NCBI GenBank assembly: GCA_002633005.1
Contig: NMRA01000124.1
Coordinates: forward strand, 639,814 to 703,813
Length of the DNA: 64,000 nucleotides
Origin: Phoronis australis
Taxonomy: Eukaryota > Phoronida > Phoronidae
Reading direction: 5' to 3'
The notes under the pieces were generated by a model. That model was not told where the DNA came from and searched no databases. It worked only from the letters and a program-made list of their open reading frames with translations. This document shows, one piece after another, positions 35,199 through 47,900 of the stretch (its first letter is position 1; each line of letters opens with the position of its first letter). Both the position numbers and the translations under genes were made by a program.

Positions 35199-35844
35199 GT
35201 GTGGCAATGCAACAACATGATGAACACGGCAACAGTGATGTGTGGCAATGCAACAACATGGTGAACACGGCAACAGTGTTATACCTATGAAAACAACACA
35301 CATTTTGAAATAAGCTTTCTTGAAAAATTCTTTTTAAATACTTTCGGCCAGTCTTTTGTTAATTTCATACGTAATTATCAAAAATTTAAAATCTACATTT
35401 CCATCAAAACAACCGTGTACTTGTGTGTATGTAACTAACGCAGAATGTCAGTTTCCACTAGTATTGTCAATGAGGTTTAGGTGTGGTACGCTTTTGATTG
35501 TTAATATATAGTTGGCCAATGAGGCCAATCGTGTTCCAATTGCAAGCAATCAAAACCAATAGATCCATGCATATAACAACACCATGCAGCACTACAGTTG
35601 ATGTCCAGTAAATCAAATGAAGCTTGATGGCCAGTTGCTTTTTAACACTTAGTCTCATGCTTGAATTGCTTTGCTGTCTCGATAGCCATAGTGGTGTAAG
35701 CTTGAGCAAACTAGACCGAGTCTGCGTAGTTATTTACGTGGATAATATTTGCCAGCAATATGTTAATTGTTTCAATGACTATCAGAAGTAATTTATATCA
35801 AAGCCATGACACTCGTAAAGCCTCAAATATATCAGATTCTCAGC
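35199..35844. repeat. Duplicated segment, copy B (starts at an 'n')
   Basis: The copy begins immediately after the 'n' at 35198. Its first 38 bases (gtgtggcaatgcaacaacat...) are themselves repeated at 35237, so the head is doubled relative to copy A. The right edge is at cagattctcag; copy A has 'aaatag' more at that point. Confidence 0.85.
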
Positions 35845-35869
35845 AGCAGTTACACGATACTGGTGAAAT

Positions 35870-36000
35870 AAAACGCCTGATGCTCTATACTTCAAGAGCA
35901 ACAATGCCAAGAAATGAGATTTTATCATTGTAAAGATGTAATTTAAACTGTATTATGACACCAAGGCCTACATGCAATAACATTTTTGATTACGATTCAC
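35870..36000 (+). pseudogene. Small LINE tail fragment
   Basis: 'agcaacaatgccaagaaatg', 'agattttatcattgtaaag' and 'tgtaatttaaactg' match the end of the LINE relic at 36590-36660. Only the last ~70 bp is recognisable. Confidence 0.45.
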
Positions 36001-36309
36001 CGTTTAAATAATAACAGTGAGAAAATGGGTCTAGTTTTTATCTATTTACAAAGCCATGCTTCAAAATGTTATCTATACTTAATGAGTGTTTGCCAAGCAT
36101 TCTTGTAGCATATGTCAAGCTACGCGATGCAGCTTCTCTGTAAATTCAAGTGGCCAAGATGCAAAATGTAAGAGCACCTTTCCTTCATACTCACTAGCTA
36201 AATAACAAGCTATTATCAAGATTACTAAACCACGCATAATACGATTCAAACCTTTCCATGGTACCGCTAAAAATGGTTTCCCACCAGCAAAAAAGAGTAT
36301 CAAAAAAGC

Positions 36310-36660
36310 CATTAGTTTCTCATAAAACCCGTCTCAGAGAATTCTCTCACAATTTTGGTTCTCAATGCACAAGCTTCGTAATGAGACAGGGCGGCACGCA
36401 CGTTTATCAGAGAGTGGAAGAATTGGTGAAATCTGCAACATTGGACACATTAAAAACGAGCTTCATTTTATGCGTCATTGCTCTGTCCTGGGTGATGTGA
36501 TCCGACATTTGCTGACCAATACGACAGATGATGAAAGTGTATTTAGCTTATTACTAAGTCACGATCCTTGTCATTTAAAAAGCCTGGCGCTCTTTATCTC
36601 AGAAGCAACAATGCTAAGAACTGAGATTTCATCACTGTAAAGTTGTAATGTAAACTGATG
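36310..36660 (+). pseudogene. LINE C-terminal relic
   Basis: A plus frame from 36365 reads M-H-K-L-R-N-E-T-G-R-H, then 'RIGEICNIGHIKNELHFMRH', then C. This matches the conserved tail of many animal non-LTR elements (H-K-L-x-I-E-T-G-R-x ... R-x-C-x-x-C ... I-E-D-E-x-H-F-x-x-x-C). The frame ends in 'LALFISEATMLRTEISSL' and stop, again typical. One of the expected metal-binding cysteines is Gly here (R-I-G), and no reverse transcriptase remains upstream. Compared with the relic at 16.7 kb, this copy keeps the E-x-H-F motif. Confidence 0.7.
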
Positions 36661-38715
36661 GCAGAAATCAAACGTTGATATGACATGGAATACTGTTTTG
36701 TTGGAGTTAATAAGCTTATTTCAAGATTTTCATTTATAATGCCACAGGCTGAAGAAAATGCCCTTTTGAAGAAAGAAGAAAACTTAGATTGTGCAAAATG
36801 TTACCAATAAAAAGACAACGTTTTTATCTTTGAATCTCTGGTTTGTTTACTAATTTGTACGTTGTTAAGTATGTAAGTTGACCTTTTCAAAGCAATTTTG
36901 CACACGGGAATTTTAGAAAGTGGAAAAGTTAATGCATTAAAGCCTTAATTCAAGAAGAGCGGCTGAAACAAAACGAGGGAGTTGCCGGGGAGGTCCAAAC
37001 CATAACGTGAATGAGAAGACAGTGGTAGGCTGTACACGCCTGAACACGTGTCTCTTAGATTAGGTATAGGCAAATACTCAAAGGGTTTACACACACGCAA
37101 ACTAACAATCGAACAGAATGCAGTAAGGGGGTGCATTTCTATTATAATGGTACTCAGTCATGCTGAAGTCAAACCGTGTTTCTTTAATTGTTTGCCATAC
37201 AGTGTGACAGAGACGTGAGACTTTTAATTCTTGCTGGAATTAACAGTAGAGCTTTTTCTTTGTGTTAAACACAACATGTACAGTGCAACAGTCGTAAAGC
37301 AACACTCGGTCGAATTTGGATTAGTTGTGGTCATCCTTTGAAAATACAAAAAAGACAAATTTGGCAACAGTTTCTGTTCAAATTAACTGGAGAATTACTG
37401 TATAGCACATATTAAAAATGTTTTTGATGTCAAAAGGAAAAGCTCTTTCGAGGATTAATGTCATCACGGTAATGTGGAATCGGACAAAGCAAAACCGAAA
37501 GTGAAGATTATGGCCCACCGGCTCTCTAGCCTATTTTTCAATCAGCATGACTGATGCCAAAACTAGGCGCCACTTAGTTTTGAACTAAGTCCGCCCCAGT
37601 GAGTTGGAAAATTACGGAAAAACTAAAACTCCGTCACCTGGTCTGTCTTCCGTGGACGCAAGAAACTCGTGAAATGCTAGTTCACCTAACGCATCACAAT
37701 ATATCACCATGCACAGCAACTGAAGCTCATGATCACACTAGGTTTTATCACGAGTGTCTTAGGTCTACGGAATGCAACCCTGAACACCAAACCAAAACTA
37801 CTTCTGGTGATTCAGTTCAGATTCGACAGTGTCGACATCTCTTCCACCAGTAGAGTTAGACATCACAAAGCACACACAGAGGTCATTTACACAAGGACGG
37901 AAACATAACTAAGCTACTACATTGGGACATTGGGGTCACATGCACAAATCTCTCATCAAACTTTCGAAATATCCTTACAGACTTCCATAGGAGTGGATTC
38001 TTTAACATCCTGGGGTGAAAGAAAAGTTAAAGCAATGTAATTAAGCTATTTAACGAAGACACATTTTTGAGAATTTAAGCGTCTAGAAAGCCCAGTACTC
38101 TGAATAAGAACAGTGGTAAAAGTTCAAGGTCACCCGGGTCAAAAAAGCTGGACCTTACATGTTTTGCTTGGCAAAAGGAAAATGTATGATGTGTAGACAA
38201 AACATTAACATAAAGACACGACATGCCAGTCATACCGATCAGTGTTTATATTGTGCCACTGGATGGAACTCGCTATAGCGAAATTAATTCTAATGAACAG
38301 GACACAGAATTTTCAGACAAGAATTTTAGAAGATGATACATCGTGCAGTTAAAATCCTTCGTTGATAAACTGCTGATGCAGACTGTGCAAATGGACATAT
38401 TTTTTTAAAATAAATTAATAAATCTGTACAAGACAAGTACATATTACAATGGAAACAGAATGTCAAACCCCTACGACCATTTTTAAGTGGGAATAAACAT
38501 TGCATTCTAGTATTATTAAGTTACCAGCTAAACATTAAATAAATAAATAAACAAATAGAAAGTATCAATACAGGCAAAGCCCATTAATATCTTTTCAATG
38601 AGTGACACAAATTTGTCAAAGTCTGTCTACGATTAGACGAAACAAATAAATATAAAATTGGAGATGAAATGAGTATAACGTAAAATTATACATTTTGTCG
38701 ACATTCTGTTTCAAG
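36661..38715. other. GLUT 3' flank, no further exon recognised
   Basis: This is presumed 3' UTR of the minus-strand GLUT gene plus intergenic DNA. I found no minus-strand AATAAA within the first ~0.7 kb after the stop, so the polyadenylation site is unresolved. An inverted-repeat element at 37643 is listed separately. Confidence 0.4.
37643..37779. mobile_element. Short inverted-repeat element, copy 2 (diverged)
   Basis: The ends 'cttccgtggacgcaa' and gtctacggaatgcaacc resemble those of the 12799-12903 unit (shared core TTCCGTRGAC / GTCTACGGAA), and 'cacgagtgtctt' echoes 'gcacgtgtcttga' there. The inverted arms are less perfect than in copy 1. Confidence 0.4.
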
Positions 38716-38910
38716 TCACACACTAGAAAGGAATGAATCAACTTTCTCTACCATTTCTACTCCTTCCTTGTCGTCGACTTCAATCTTCAATATCCTGGCT
38801 ATCTCGGTAAAAGTCTTGTTTTTCGTCTCCGGCAGGAATTTCCACAAGAATGCTCCAAAAATAGCGAGAAAGACCATGAAAGGCATGAAAGAGTAAGCCT
38901 TAATGGCTTC
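38716..38910 (-). CDS. GLUT exon 11 (residues 447-510, stop)
   Basis: Acceptor cgtctcttacag|gaagcc, phase 0. It encodes the last membrane span ([15 protein letters not shown]), the signature P-E-T-K-N-K-T-F, and a short charged tail ending L-S-S-V. In-phase GT dinucleotides after the signature, such as atg|gtagag, could serve as weak alternative donors. Confidence 0.93.
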   Translation of the reverse strand, partial: EAIKAYSFMPFMVFLAIFGAFLWKFLPETKNKTFTEIARILKIEVDDKEGVEMVEKVDSFLSSV

Positions 38911-41900
38911 CTGTAAGAGACGAGAGGAAAACTGTGATGACGACGAGTAAGTACAAACAACGTTGTGGAAAAATTGTTGTCTTACGGTGACGGAAACCGT
39001 ATCTGTAATTCCAGTGCACCCTTTGTGATTGCTAACTCAAGCTGAGACATAAGCAACCATGGATAGTCGAAAAACCGGTAANATAGAATTTTACTTGCCG
39101 GATATACTGTGTGCTAAATACGTGAAAAATTACCGTACATTTAATTTGTCATGCTGACTACTAACCTGCATAGATGGGAAACCAATGGCAACCAAGAAGT
39201 TAGCGAACCAGTTCATGAAACCAGCGAAGGACATCGCAGGGGGTCGAGGACCCTGCTTGAACAGCTCGGCACCGATGAATTGTGGGATGGAACCTGTGGA
39301 TGAAAAAAGCAAAACTTTCCTTAGAGACCATTGTAAAGTACACAGAAGGCATTCACGATCAAGAGTAAAAATAGTGGTACACAGCTCAAAATGGGTATTT
39401 TATGCTAAAATATCACCATTTTCAGACAAAACAATTGCCATTTTGTTTCACTTTTCAAAACCTAATATTAATGTGAACGCCTATACTGTCTAAAAAATAA
39501 AGTCTGATGTTAGGTAAGGTAAATACATTAAAAATAATGAAGTGGTTATATAAACAGTGTTACTTAATCTTTTACACACAATAATGGAAAATACAAAATT
39601 TTACTCATTCACCATACAGTATCTTAAATTGCTGAGAACCTAACATAAATTTCGTCACACTTACCAAGACCTACAGCGAAGCTTATGACGAATAAAATGG
39701 TGCATACAACACTGATGTAGGACAACCAGTTTGCAATTTCATACAGATTTAGACATATAGTCATGACTGCAGCAGAAACAAACATTCCCAGCATGCCTCC
39801 CAATAATAGGATGCGGCGCCCTCCTCTGTCCATGAGTGGAACCTAGCAGAAAGTAGACATTTTTATAATTGAAATTCATCGGTAGATTCCCACATCTCAA
39901 AATCTTTGCTCTTCGTTTGCGGAGGTAGATAAGCACAGTTTTCGAAATGTGGGGGGTTAAACACACTTCTGAGTTGAGTCAGACAAGCAAAAAACGCTTA
40001 TCATGCCAGAATCAGATTCTTAATTTTCATGTCGGCATTACAACAGCAAAACTTTATTTATGTCAGAATGACAAATGGCAAACTAATTTTAATCTAAACT
40101 AGTCATTAATATGGCAGCTGCAACTGTTCTGCTTTGGGGCAAGTGTTCCACGGCTGCACGGCATTGTGGGTAATTATCGCCAAATCAGAGAGGGCATGGT
40201 AGCTATTGCAAACCTCTCAAAAACCATAAAATAACTTTGCTTTCTGGGAATGTAAGAAACTTGTAAACAACTTTCTTACCGAAATGACCGTCATGACGAC
40301 GTTAATCACGCCGGTACCCAACGTAGCGTACTGGACGTACTCCTCAGTGATTCCTGCCTTGTTAAACACACTCGTTGAGTAGTAGAACACCTGAAAGTGA
40401 AGAATAATTACAGTTGCTTCTGGTTTCAAGCGCTTACAACCAAACTGACCAGTTGTTCGTGACAACTGAAGAACAAAGTTTGCTCACATGATTTCCACAA
40501 AGCCCCCACTGTATATTTCAAAACATACAGACTCAACTGAAAGCTCATACCTGTGGCAATAACCCGCAAAACCCCACATGTCTGTTTCACAAAAACATTC
40601 TAACTTGATAACAGTAGACTTAAACCAAAACTTACTCACAACTGGTCACAAGATTCCCCAAGGTTCACACTCAGTATATCAAATGTCATAAAGTTACAAC
40701 AATCAAGTGAAACATGCCCAAGGAACAAAGGTTTTCTTACTACACATAATTGTTATAAGCAGAAACCAAAATTATCTGAACCCCATAAAACACTGAGTTA
40801 CAAAGACAGCTTTACAAAACATCTCATAGTCTGAGAGATTGCTATCAAATTGCTTGGAAAATGGCTACCACATAGGATTGTTACAGACTGCTATAGTATC
40901 CACCCATAGTTGTTTGATAGCTATCCAATGGTTATAGGCCTCCTGGTAATACGCGCAGTGATTTACCACAGGGGAGTGTATTGAAAACATTTTTTGAAAA
41001 CTTCGGGTGTACACCACACTTTTGCATTTTCAATGATACACAGCTGCCTGGTTAAACACACGCGTGTACTCAATGTAAACTACCATAACAGCTCTGGATT
41101 AGTTAGACATGTGGGAGATACAGCTGGCATGAACACACCTACAACTGGGATCAATATGTAACCTGAAGCACACATGATGGTAGCTGATCAAATTTACAAT
41201 CAAATTCTGTTTAACATATACAAAGAGGATGCGCTGTACATCTGTGACAATGAATGAATGAATGAATGAAGAATTTTTACTACCCTAATGCTGTGTCCTC
41301 ACGTCAACCAATAGAAAGACTTGATGGTGTCCCCAATGTAAACACAAATCAATCTAGCTGTTTTCATTTTTCAGAAGCATTAAGTCACATCATCATGAAT
41401 GTTTATGCCCAGACATAATGTTTTCTAGCGCTTCCTGGGCTTAAATGGACTTTGTGCATAAATGACCACTATACAGTCCTCGATCACTATTTGTGGGAAG
41501 TACGTTTTTTAAATTGTGGGGAGTACGGTATGTGATACTTTCCTTGCTTTTCGCAGTGATTGCTTCAGTTCAGTGGCTAACAAAGCCGCCCACACAAAGA
41601 CTTAACCGAGAACAAGTTACTTGGGTAACTTGTGCCACTTGTAATTGCTGTGTGGCCACAAACAAGTGATAGAGCAGAAGTAATTATCAGCTACGGTTGC
41701 ATACAGAGGGGTGTCTTTAGCGCCGTACTCGCCTTAGGTGTCAAGCACAGAGCAACAAATTCTGCCAGATTTGTGAGTGCGGATGCTCCACTTAAATGTG
41801 GGGTAAGCTGCACTAGTGCAAGTTACCGTAATCGTTCGGGTTAACGCCCATGCTCAGTTAACCGCCCATCCCCGACTTTAAGTGGATTTTCGATTTAACC

Positions 41901-44900
41901 GCCCACTGCTCGGTTAACCGCCCTCCCCCGATTTTTTGGATTCGCCAATTTAACCGCCTAGGGCGTTAACCCGAACGATTACAGTAGTTTAGGTTAGGCA
42001 ATAGGCATGTGTATGTGTGGTCTAGCACTTTATAGTAACAAGGTAAGACCATCAACTGGGTCAGACAGATCAGGGTCACCATGTTTTATTCATTAAATGT
42101 TAAACTACTTATTCATTTGATGTGAACACAAATCACTAATGGCAAATATTCTCTTGACATATTCTCCGATGAAAAGAAATTTTATGCATGAACAAAAGTG
42201 GCTAAGATATATATTTCCATAATCGAGGCTTTAAGCTAAATTTAAATTTCATGTCGTGAAGTCAAAGCATCTTGTAACTGAAAAATACAAAAAACTCTAA
42301 AGTTTTAAAAATTAAAATGTCTGTTTTCAAACTAAAATGCAAACTCGTGAGAACACATACACACAGAGAAACTAGTGCGTACTTTTATGAATGGTCTGAA
42401 GAGGACAAACAAGTTGACAAGAGAAAGTAAGAATGCCAGCAGTTAATATTTGTCTAAATGCACTATTCAACAATTAAAGTTCGGTTGCTTCGTTTCTTGG
42501 AACTAAATAGGCTTGGTTACTTTTCAAACTTGATACTTGGAACACTTATGGCATACCATCATACTTGAAATTGTTACAAAAAGTAAAACAAAACCCCATG
42601 CCCACACCAGCAACTAGTCACAGTTCAGTGAATTTGTAAATGAAACTAGATTTAAAATGAATTACTGGTAGTATGAGATTAATGGGGTAATGAGTTCCCA
42701 ACCACAGCATATAGTAAACATGAGAACAGCAATGGGATATCACACTCAGTAAGGGCAAAAAAGTAATAGTAAGGTTTCCTCGAGATAAACGAAGAAAATT
42801 CCATTCTATTTTAGTTTCAAATACAGTTTCATCAGTCATGAAAAAGCGCATAATAAAATGGACTTTCTAACAATGTTGAAAATGGAAAAGACAATTTTGG
42901 CAATCGTATTTGTTCAAATATCGTGAAACTCATTTCTGTCAATTTCAATCCTACGCCTATCATAACATTTCCCTTTGCCTCATCTTTGAACTCATTCACA
43001 TGTACATATCAATTTTAACATCTCTAATGGTATTCAATACCTAATTTACAATGTACCAAGAACCCATACCTTAGTTAAGGAACCATGGGGGTATATGCTT
43101 GCACCAGGACACTTGATGTTATTGCAAAACCCCACATAGCTGGAAACAGTTTGAATTTACATAGCGAGGGCCATGGCTGGCGATACGCGTTCACATAGCT
43201 ACAAACATTACTGGTCACCATGTGTTCACTTAGCAAAAAACGTTGCTGGTGACGAGCGTTCACATAGTTACAAACATTGCTGGTGACCATGGGTTCGCAT
43301 AGCTAAAAATGTTGCTGGTGATGCGCGTTCACATAGCTACAAACATTGCTGGTGACCATGTGTTCACGTAGCTAAAAACGTTGCTGGTGATGCGTGTTCA
43401 CATAGCTACAAACATTGCTGATGACCATGTGTTCACGTAGCTAAAAACGTTGCTTGTGACGAGCGTTCACATAGCTACAAACATTGCTGGTGACCATGTG
43501 TTCACATAAGGCACAAACATTGATCGTGATATGTGTTCACATAGCAACATTCTAAATTCTGCAAAATACACTAGACAAGAGGAATGTTTGGTCTCTGTTA
43601 ACACAGCTTGTTTTGAACACCAGAAATAAAAACTGGACAAAGCAAGACACTTTTGTTTTATCTCACAATGTTATTAAAATTGTATGTAGAATATTTTGTA
43701 TTTTACCAGTAACTAGCATTTAGACATTTTCATTGTTTAGTGTGACGAAAACCCAGACACATTATACTCTAAACACAATTTTGAACACCACCTATGAACA
43801 CATCTGCCAACTGTGTTTCAAGGGCATATCAACAGCACTTTTAAGTTATTTTGATAACCTTCAGATAAATACAAGATAGTCTGTCAGATAAAAAGAAGGC
43901 TCCTTGTCTGTAACTGTATAGCTGTGATGTCTCACATCAATGTCATGCTGAAGGCTGTGATTACCACAAGAACAGAGGGTTGCTAAGCTACGGTTAATAA
44001 AAATTGATACCAGGCTATTAAAGCTATAGCATATAAAAGCTATACTACAAAAAAATATTTTAAAACATCTGTGTTAGAATGTATGGTCTTCAATACGGCA
44101 TCAATTGGTAATAAAAAATTTAACAATGCTGAACACAATTAACTCGTAATTAAGTCAGAGAATCAACAATAAATACTAAATGTGATAGATTTGGGCATCT
44201 TGCCAAGAAATCACACAAGATTTAATATACCAATCAATACATAACATAACTGGCACAGAGCCACTGAGTATTTATACAAAATCAATAAAGCGTTCCTCCT
44301 CTATTCACGCAAGGGTTCGATAAGTATAATTATCACACTTGGTAACAAAAGCAAAATTATGAGCCCATAATGGGACTAAACTACAGAAGTGCAGAGGTAA
44401 GTAATGTGTTCACTTCAAACGTATGCAGTCCACTGGACCTGGGCCAAATGTTAAGTAAAACTTATAAATGACATCAGTACAATTTCAAAAATTTCAGATC
44501 AAAAAAATTGTTGCCGGAATTGACTTTTTTCCATTTACAAAAGCTGCTATGATTGTGAATGCCCGCAATTTCTGATAAGTTTGTTCGACAGTAGTTATTT
44601 TATGCAATTTTTAAATGCCAGTCATGAAAGAATGACAATGCCTTCAGTTTGTGCTACTTAGTTTTCAAGAAAAAGATCGAAAATAAAATTTCACTGGCCA
44701 GATTTTACACCACCTCCTACCGCTACGGACATCAAGGCAAAGTTTTCACTTCCATTTTTGCTTTGGTTTTCATGCGTTTCAGTCTAATGCATCCAACCAT
44801 GTCAGCTGCTGACAGGCTGCATTAAATTTGTAGCAAAGTGACGGCTTCTCTCTACTTAGTGTGGTATAAAAAATACAACAACAGTTGCTGGACGAATAAA

Positions 44901-47900
44901 ATTCATTAATTTCGGACAAGCGTAATTACTAAAATAGCCACTGTTCTACATTTCATAGACTTCTAACATCACTTATAAATATTCAAAATTTTACCACTCT
45001 AAAATCTCTCAAAGTTTGGACAAAAATAATTGGCAAAATTGCCCGTTTTTCATTTTTTAAGGGCTTCTAACATTGAACGTACACAATTCTTCAAAATATT
45101 GTCAGATGGTAGTTTTGGCACTGGACTCAAAACATATATGGAGATGCATTACTTTGATGCAACATGTCTTCTAATCCATGAAAAGATGCAGAAATAAGAT
45201 TTCATTAATGTGCCATATTGCGCCCTCAACTGGTGAGGAATTTTAAAGGATAAAGGAGATTTGGACAGGATTCAACCCGGGGGGTCACTCACATTGAGAA
45301 GGTGCCCGTAGGCGTAAAATTGCGGGTAGGTGGTACTTTTTCAGCAACTTTTGCGGGACCCGCGCGGGGTCCAATAGGCCCCTAAATTTTTGTTTTGTCC
45401 CTACAAAAGCCCCACTGCATTGGGGGAGAGGCAGAACAATCTACCCACAAAAGGGGTGGTAATTAGCTGACCTCGCACGTGCAATAGGGGGTCTCTCAGC
45501 AATTTTTGGTACATATGAGTGACCCTCCACCCCCAGGGCTTCAACGTCATTTCAGTATAGCAGCAGACATCTATTTTTGGTGGAGGTCTAAAAGAATGCC
45601 ATGTCTTCTGAGAAGAGAACCAAACACCTTGATGCTCCAGAAAATAAAATAACATTTTCTCTTGCCCCACTTCATAGTGAACACTACAAAGACCAAACTT
45701 GCTTATAAAAGGTGTTCTTCAAACTTGCACTCAGGATACAATATAACCCTCATGGAGCAAATCTATTCAAAACAAATGAGGCGCCTATGGGCCACTCTCC
45801 TGAATGCACACTGTATCAAGATAGAAGGAATATAACTTTAGAAGCTCAAAAGGTACCAGCTAGCCTGATGCAGTGCAAACTTCTCCACTTTCTGCCAACC
45901 AAACATCTAGCTTTTCAATGTGTTGACACAGTTATGAGCTTTTATTACGTAACTTTACCTAACAAGCTCGGTGAGAGTGTGCAGAGGTTAATTTATATTA
46001 CAGTAATTTACATTGCAGAGCTGACAGCTGAATTTCAGTTGATCACCTACCAGCATCAATCATCTCAACATGGATGACTACTGTTATCATTACACAAGGA
46101 GTCGCTACATGTCACACACTAAATAGTTGTCATAACTTCAATACAGGAACATGACACCCAAATAAATCACCAGTCCAAAGTCAATCCTAGGATTACAAAT
46201 CAAATACGCTAATTGTCACTTACAGTGCTCCAGGGTTTTGAGAACCATTTTTTCCACTATTGGGAGTAACGGGCATTTCTTGAAATATGGTGCCCCTGCA
46301 AGTGAGGACATGGCCTATTCAACCCTATTCAACCATTAAATTTTGGCTCAGTATGTCACAGGTCTTTAACTTTGATTTGTAGGTCAAATAACCAAATAAT
46401 TCTATTTAGAAGGTGAGTACCCATGATACATGACATTTGTGTTGGGTCTTGATTATTAGGAGAAAGCCTCTACCCCACCAAGTTCCCTCTAAAGCCCTGC
46501 TCAAGATACAACAAGAACACTCCCTAGATTCACAGCATCACCAGCTTGAGTCAACACCAGTGTGTGTCATGTACTAACCTTTTGTTTACCCATTCTGTTA
46601 AACACACAAACCCTTATTTTCAAGGGGCCAGACAGTGAAATGAGCCACAGTTTCTGTGACCACATGACCTATATTCTTGAGGACAGCCACCACTGTATGG
46701 CAGCATTCATCAGCCGATCAGAAGCTGACCCCAGTGACCTCACATGTTGACTTTGTGACAGAGATATTCTATTCAGCTTTGCAACTCCTAAGTCAACCGA
46801 ACCATTGACTGGGACCCAGAATAGAGTTCAATAGCTGTTTAGCTGAGAGAAAAATCTAGCCAAAATCAGTTTGCTTTTCTTAGCCTATAATGGTAAAGAG
46901 AATTTACAAGCCGTATTGAAATTTTGACTACCCAATTTTTATCAACTCATTGTGAAACTAAGATAAGACCATTTCTGTTCTAATTTAAGCGATCTGCTGA
47001 TATTTAAATAACGCAAGCAAAATTTCTTTGTCTAAAAGTTGAATTTCTTGAAAAATGTACACTGTAGCACAGAAAAAATCCTCAACCAACCAGCGAATTT
47101 AGGATGTCACACGGAGAGGGGGGGGGCAGCCATATTTTTTGAAGGACACACATTCGTGGTATCCCTAAGCATTAGTATAAAAATATCAGAAATCTGCTAG
47201 CACTTATTACTATTACTAAAATCAATATACTCAGTATGTGGATGACCAGTAGCATGCCGGCGCTACACTTCATTTTTAGTTTTGTACGGGGGGGGGGACG
47301 TGAGCACTCTTAAATCTGCCAATGTCATCCCAACAGTTAAGATTATCCAAGTAGTCCCTCCCTACACAGTGGTGGCAAATTGATCCTTGGCTGTCTCATT
47401 TCTTNCCGATCTGAAGCTGACCCCAGTGACCTCACATGTTGACTTTGTGACAGAGATATTCTATTCAGCTTTGCAACTCCTAAGTCAACCGAACCATTGA
47501 CTGGGACCCAGAATAGAGTTCAATAGCTGTTTAGCTAAGAGAAAAATCTAGCCAAAATCAGTTTGCTTTTCTTAGCCTATAATGGTAAAGAGAATTTACA
47601 AGCCGTATTGAAATTTTGACTACCCAATTTTTATCAACTCATTGAAAATCTAAAATAAGACCATTTCTGTTCTAATTTAAGCGATGCGCTGATATTCAAA
47701 TAACGCAAGCAAAATTTCTTTGTCTAAAAGTTGAATTTCTTGAAAAATGTACACTGTAGCACAGAAAAAATCCTCAACCAACCAGCGAATTTAGGATGTC
47801 ACACGGAGAGGGGGGGGGCAGCCATATTTTTTGAAGGACACACATTCGTGGTATCCCTAAGCATTAGTATAAAAATATCAGAAATCTGCTAGCACTTATT

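Noticed and set aside
36115-36312. Minus-strand 65-codon frame with a hydrophobic stretch
   Set aside because: It overlaps the edge of a LINE relic on the other strand, has no convincing splice sites and matches no family I know.
43157-43547. CRISPR-like array of ~34-bp repeats
   Set aside because: There are no unique spacers between repeats; the units abut and alternate. The setting is a eukaryotic intron, so it is a minisatellite.
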